This document shows positions 61,855 through 64,000 of a stretch of DNA of 64,000 nucleotides, one piece after another. The DNA is from Candidatus Uhrbacteria bacterium (GTDB lineage Bacteria > Patescibacteriota > Patescibacteriia > 2-12-FULL-60-25). The stretch covers positions 124,001 through 188,000 of the forward strand of contig QEVR01000001.1 of assembly GCA_003576745.1 (NCBI GenBank), given 5' to 3'. Position numbers and translations under genes: made by a program. Below the pieces are notes generated by a model. That model made no database searches. It was not told the origin of the DNA and was given only the letters and a program-made list of their open reading frames with translations. Each line of letters begins with the position of its first letter. Within the stretch, counting starts at the first letter, position 1.

Positions 61855-63186
61855 ATGCCTTCATCCATTGCATCGGGGAAGCGCGTGGTTCGGGAGATCC
61901 GTACGAAGCGGGGACCGCTGAAAGCAAAATTCCTCGCGCTCGACGCCGAACGCGTGCTCGTTCTTGTCAAACGGCGAGAAGACGGCCCGTCGTTTTTGAG
62001 CGGAACCGTGTTTGTCCGCAATCGCGAACTCAAAAAGCGAACGGATAACCGCGTGGAATACATGGCCTATGAATACGGTTTGTACGAAGCGTATCGAGCC
62101 GGCTGCCACATCGATCATCAGAGCGGACAGCTTCCGACCGTCCGCGACGGGGAACTTCAGGAAATCTACGATGATATCCGTACGGCTCGCGCGTACGTGC
62201 GGGCCATGCTGTCGGCCGGCGCGCTGACCGCGGAAGATGCCGTCGCATTCAAAACCGCGCTTCAGCATCTCACCAGGCTTTTGAACGCCAAGCGTAATCC
62301 TTGGAAACAGGGGGCCGAGACGCATTTTCTCCGCGCGCTCCGCCAAAAAGACAAGCTGGGTCGAATGAATATCCCGGCGGCCGCGATGGCCGGCGGGGGC
62401 GGCATTGGCAATCTCCTGAAGCGCGAAGACGAGGTTCGTTCGATTCTACGCGTGGTAAGCGCGAGGACGGTGCGCGTCTTCCGCGTCATTCAGCATATCA
62501 AAACGGTGTATGAGGAGCTGCGCGGTCTGCTTGGCAGGCGCGGACTTTTGCGCCTCATCGCCGCGCCACATGCGGGCACAGGCGCCATGAAGCGGACAAT
62601 CGATATTCTGAACGAACAGGCGCGACGTTTCGACGCAATCCTCGAGACGCCGTTTCGTATGAATGCTCGGTTCACGGCGGAAGATCTTCGGGAAGCCTCC
62701 CGTATTGCCTTCCGCATTGCCGCGGCCGAACGCCGACCACACGGCATGAAACACAAGATCGCGTCAACAGGTCAGGAACGGGACGGTGCGGCCATGCGCC
62801 AGGAACTCAACGGGATCTACGATCGTCTGCAGAAAGGCATTGCCTGGATTTTTGCCCAGTATGCGCTGGAGGTGGAAATTATTTCTCCGCTTTCCTTTCT
62901 CATGGAATCCCTTCGTCGTTCGGAGCGATATCGCCGAAGGTCCCACGGTTCCGGCGGCCGGAAGCGGCTTGTTATGACGCATGCGCTTGCTCCAGAGGCT
63001 TTCGACGTCATGTTGCGCCGCATGCGTGAGTATCGCGACAAGGTCGCGACCATGGATGATCGTACGCTTCGCTATCCCGTTCAGGATACGCTTCTTTCCA
63101 AGCTCGACGCCGCCATCGCCGCGGCCCGTGAGGACGACTGGATGCTGGCGAAGCTTTGTCTTAAAGAGGCGTCGGATCAGCTCTAG
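61855..63186 (+). CDS. Hypothetical soluble helical protein (443 aa)
   Basis: No family is recognised. ATG 61855 follows AGAAAGGAA by 4 nt; a much longer frame back to 61438 only overlaps the previous gene in another frame. The protein is basic and mostly helical with no signal peptide or membrane segment. It has a beta-rich N-terminus (VVREIRTKRGPLKAKFLALD), a Gly-rich loop AMAGGGGIGNLLKRED near residue 180, and long Arg-rich helices. The location before a helicase gene gives no clear clue. Confidence 0.6.
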   Translation: MPSSIASGKRVVREIRTKRGPLKAKFLALDAERVLVLVKRREDGPSFLSGTVFVRNRELKKRTDNRVEYMAYEYGLYEAYRAGCHIDHQSGQLPTVRDGELQEIYDDIRTARAYVRAMLSAGALTAEDAVAFKTALQHLTRLLNAKRNPWKQGAETHFLRALRQKDKLGRMNIPAAAMAGGGGIGNLLKREDEVRSILRVVSARTVRVFRVIQHIKTVYEELRGLLGRRGLLRLIAAPHAGTGAMKRTIDILNEQARRFDAILETPFRMNARFTAEDLREASRIAFRIAAAERRPHGMKHKIASTGQERDGAAMRQELNGIYDRLQKGIAWIFAQYALEVEIISPLSFLMESLRRSERYRRRSHGSGGRKRLVMTHALAPEAFDVMLRRMREYRDKVATMDDRTLRYPVQDTLLSKLDAAIAAAREDDWMLAKLCLKEASDQL

Positions 63187-63207
63187 GCTTTTTTCGGCGA
63201 CCTTCAC

Positions 63208-63236
63208 GCCCCCGTACATGCCGTACGGGGGCTTTG
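63208..63236 (+). terminator. Rho-independent-like terminator
   Basis: GCCCCCGTAC-ATGCC-GTACGGGGGC is a perfect 10-bp stem followed by TTTG. It separates the gene at 61855 from the helicase gene. Confidence 0.65.
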
Positions 63237-63269
63237 CATTCAAAACGTTCAGGCATTACGCTTACGGCC

Positions 63270-64000
63270 ATGACAAAACGATTCGTGCTTGAAGGCGCGG
63301 AATCCACGCGCAAGCTTTCCGTGGATTACTCGAACGCGCTGAATCAGGAACAGCGTGACGCCGTTCTTCACGGCGAAGGAGCCGCGCTCGTCCTGGCGGG
63401 CGCCGGTTCGGGAAAAACAACCACCATCACGTATCGCGTTGCCTACATGATCGAGCGCGGCACACCGCCATCGGACATTCTCCTGCTTACGTTTACGAAT
63501 AAAGCGTCCCGCGAAATGCTGGAACGGGTGGAACGCCTGCTCGGGAGCGCCGTTCACGGCATATGGGGCGGAACATTCCATTCCATTGCAAATCGCCTGC
63601 TCCGCATGAACGCCGAACGGCTGGGGTATACGCCCGGCTTTACCATTCTCGATATGGAGGATGCGAAAGGTCTGCTGAAGGCCGTGTTGAAGGACATGCA
63701 TATCGACATGACGCAACGACGGTTTCCGTCTCCGGCCGTATGCGCAAACATTCTTTCATATGCACGGAACATCTGCGGGAGCATTCAGGAAACCGTCGAG
63801 CTCAAGCATCCGTCATTTCGGGAACTGATTTCGGACCTTGAGGAGCTTGCACGCCGGTACGATGATCGGAAACAAAAAACAAACAGCATGGATTTTGACG
63901 ATCTCTTGCAGAATCTTCTCCGTCTGCTGGAAATGCCCGATGCGGGCGCGTCGATTTCGTCGCGTTTTCGGTACGTGCTTGTGGACGAATATCAGGATAC
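63270..64000 (+). CDS. UvrD/PcrA-type DNA helicase, 5' part
   Basis: The frame is open to the window end, so only the first 243 residues are seen. It is a superfamily 1A helicase: NALNQEQRDAVLHGEGAALV (Q motif), Walker A VLAGAGSGKTTTITYRVAYM, motif Ia LLLTFTNKASREMLERV, WGGTFHSIANRLLR, SMDFDDLLQNLLRLLE and the Walker B VLVDEYQD at the end. The layout fits UvrD, PcrA or Rep, which unwind DNA in repair and replication. The gene symbol is left open. Confidence 0.9.
   Translation, partial: MTKRFVLEGAESTRKLSVDYSNALNQEQRDAVLHGEGAALVLAGAGSGKTTTITYRVAYMIERGTPPSDILLLTFTNKASREMLERVERLLGSAVHGIWGGTFHSIANRLLRMNAERLGYTPGFTILDMEDAKGLLKAVLKDMHIDMTQRRFPSPAVCANILSYARNICGSIQETVELKHPSFRELISDLEELARRYDDRKQKTNSMDFDDLLQNLLRLLEMPDAGASISSRFRYVLVDEYQD

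Overview
The window is a dense, moderately GC-rich bacterial chromosome segment that uses the standard bacterial code, with TGA as a stop. It most resembles a Candidate Phyla Radiation (Patescibacteria) genome. The reasons are: several secreted proteins that share a two-helix 'T4SS-pilin-like' membrane core; very long Cys-rich, Ig/TIG-rich surface proteins; single-pass membrane proteins ending in TSP3-type Ca-binding repeats; a lean gene set (lower glycolysis, wall synthesis, division, translation, dTMP synthesis); many overlapping genes; and few Shine-Dalgarno sites. Affiliation within the phylum is inference only. There is no rRNA, CRISPR array, insertion sequence or prophage.

Layout. 1-4 kb: enolase 3' end, miaA, and gatB converging on miaA. 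5-9.5 kb: a minus-strand dTMP/dNTP cluster (dcd, P-loop kinase, dut, tandem ThyX, tmk). 9.7-13.1 kb: minus-strand secE-nusG-rplK, a coiled-coil membrane gene, then rplA. 13.4-16 kb: an orphan PD-(D/E)XK-like protein and gyrB. 16.4-22.2 kb: a membrane protein, rodA, rplY, a DUF3048 protein and murA. 22.5-29 kb: prmC, tRNA-Val, a sugar nucleotidyltransferase, a membrane protein coupled to a C39-like peptidase, lepB and hisS. 29.3-30.1 kb: rpsU with a structured leader, then a YqeY-like gene. 30.2-47 kb: the surface-protein operon, with three pilin-like-core proteins (615, 148 and 3787 residues) followed by three TSP3 proteins. 47-50.6 kb: ybeY, dgkA, ftsA, ftsZ. 51-54.4 kb: nrdR, pyk, a pterin dehydratase, a hypothetical gene and tRNA-Asp. 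54.5-64 kb: DedA, two acidic-motif hypotheticals, gpmI, nth, PAP2, mltG, two unknown genes and the 5' part of a UvrD/PcrA helicase.

How the genes fit together. Dcd, Dut, ThyX and Tmk make a near-complete dCTP-to-dTDP route, and NrdR is the usual repressor of ribonucleotide reductase. MurA, RodA, MltG, DgkA, PAP2 and FtsA/FtsZ cover wall precursor, lipid-carrier recycling, elongation and division. Enolase, GpmI and Pyk are lower glycolysis. The 30-47 kb block looks like one envelope-anchored surface apparatus.

The most unusual signals are four. (1) A family of modular non-coding repeats fills most longer intergenic gaps, in one fixed orientation whatever the gene strand. (2) The surface operon encodes a 3787-residue mosaic protein. 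(3) A tandem ThyX has its catalytic motif split in complementary fashion between its two halves. (4) Many promoters place the -10 box 6-10 nt before the ATG, which predicts leaderless mRNAs.
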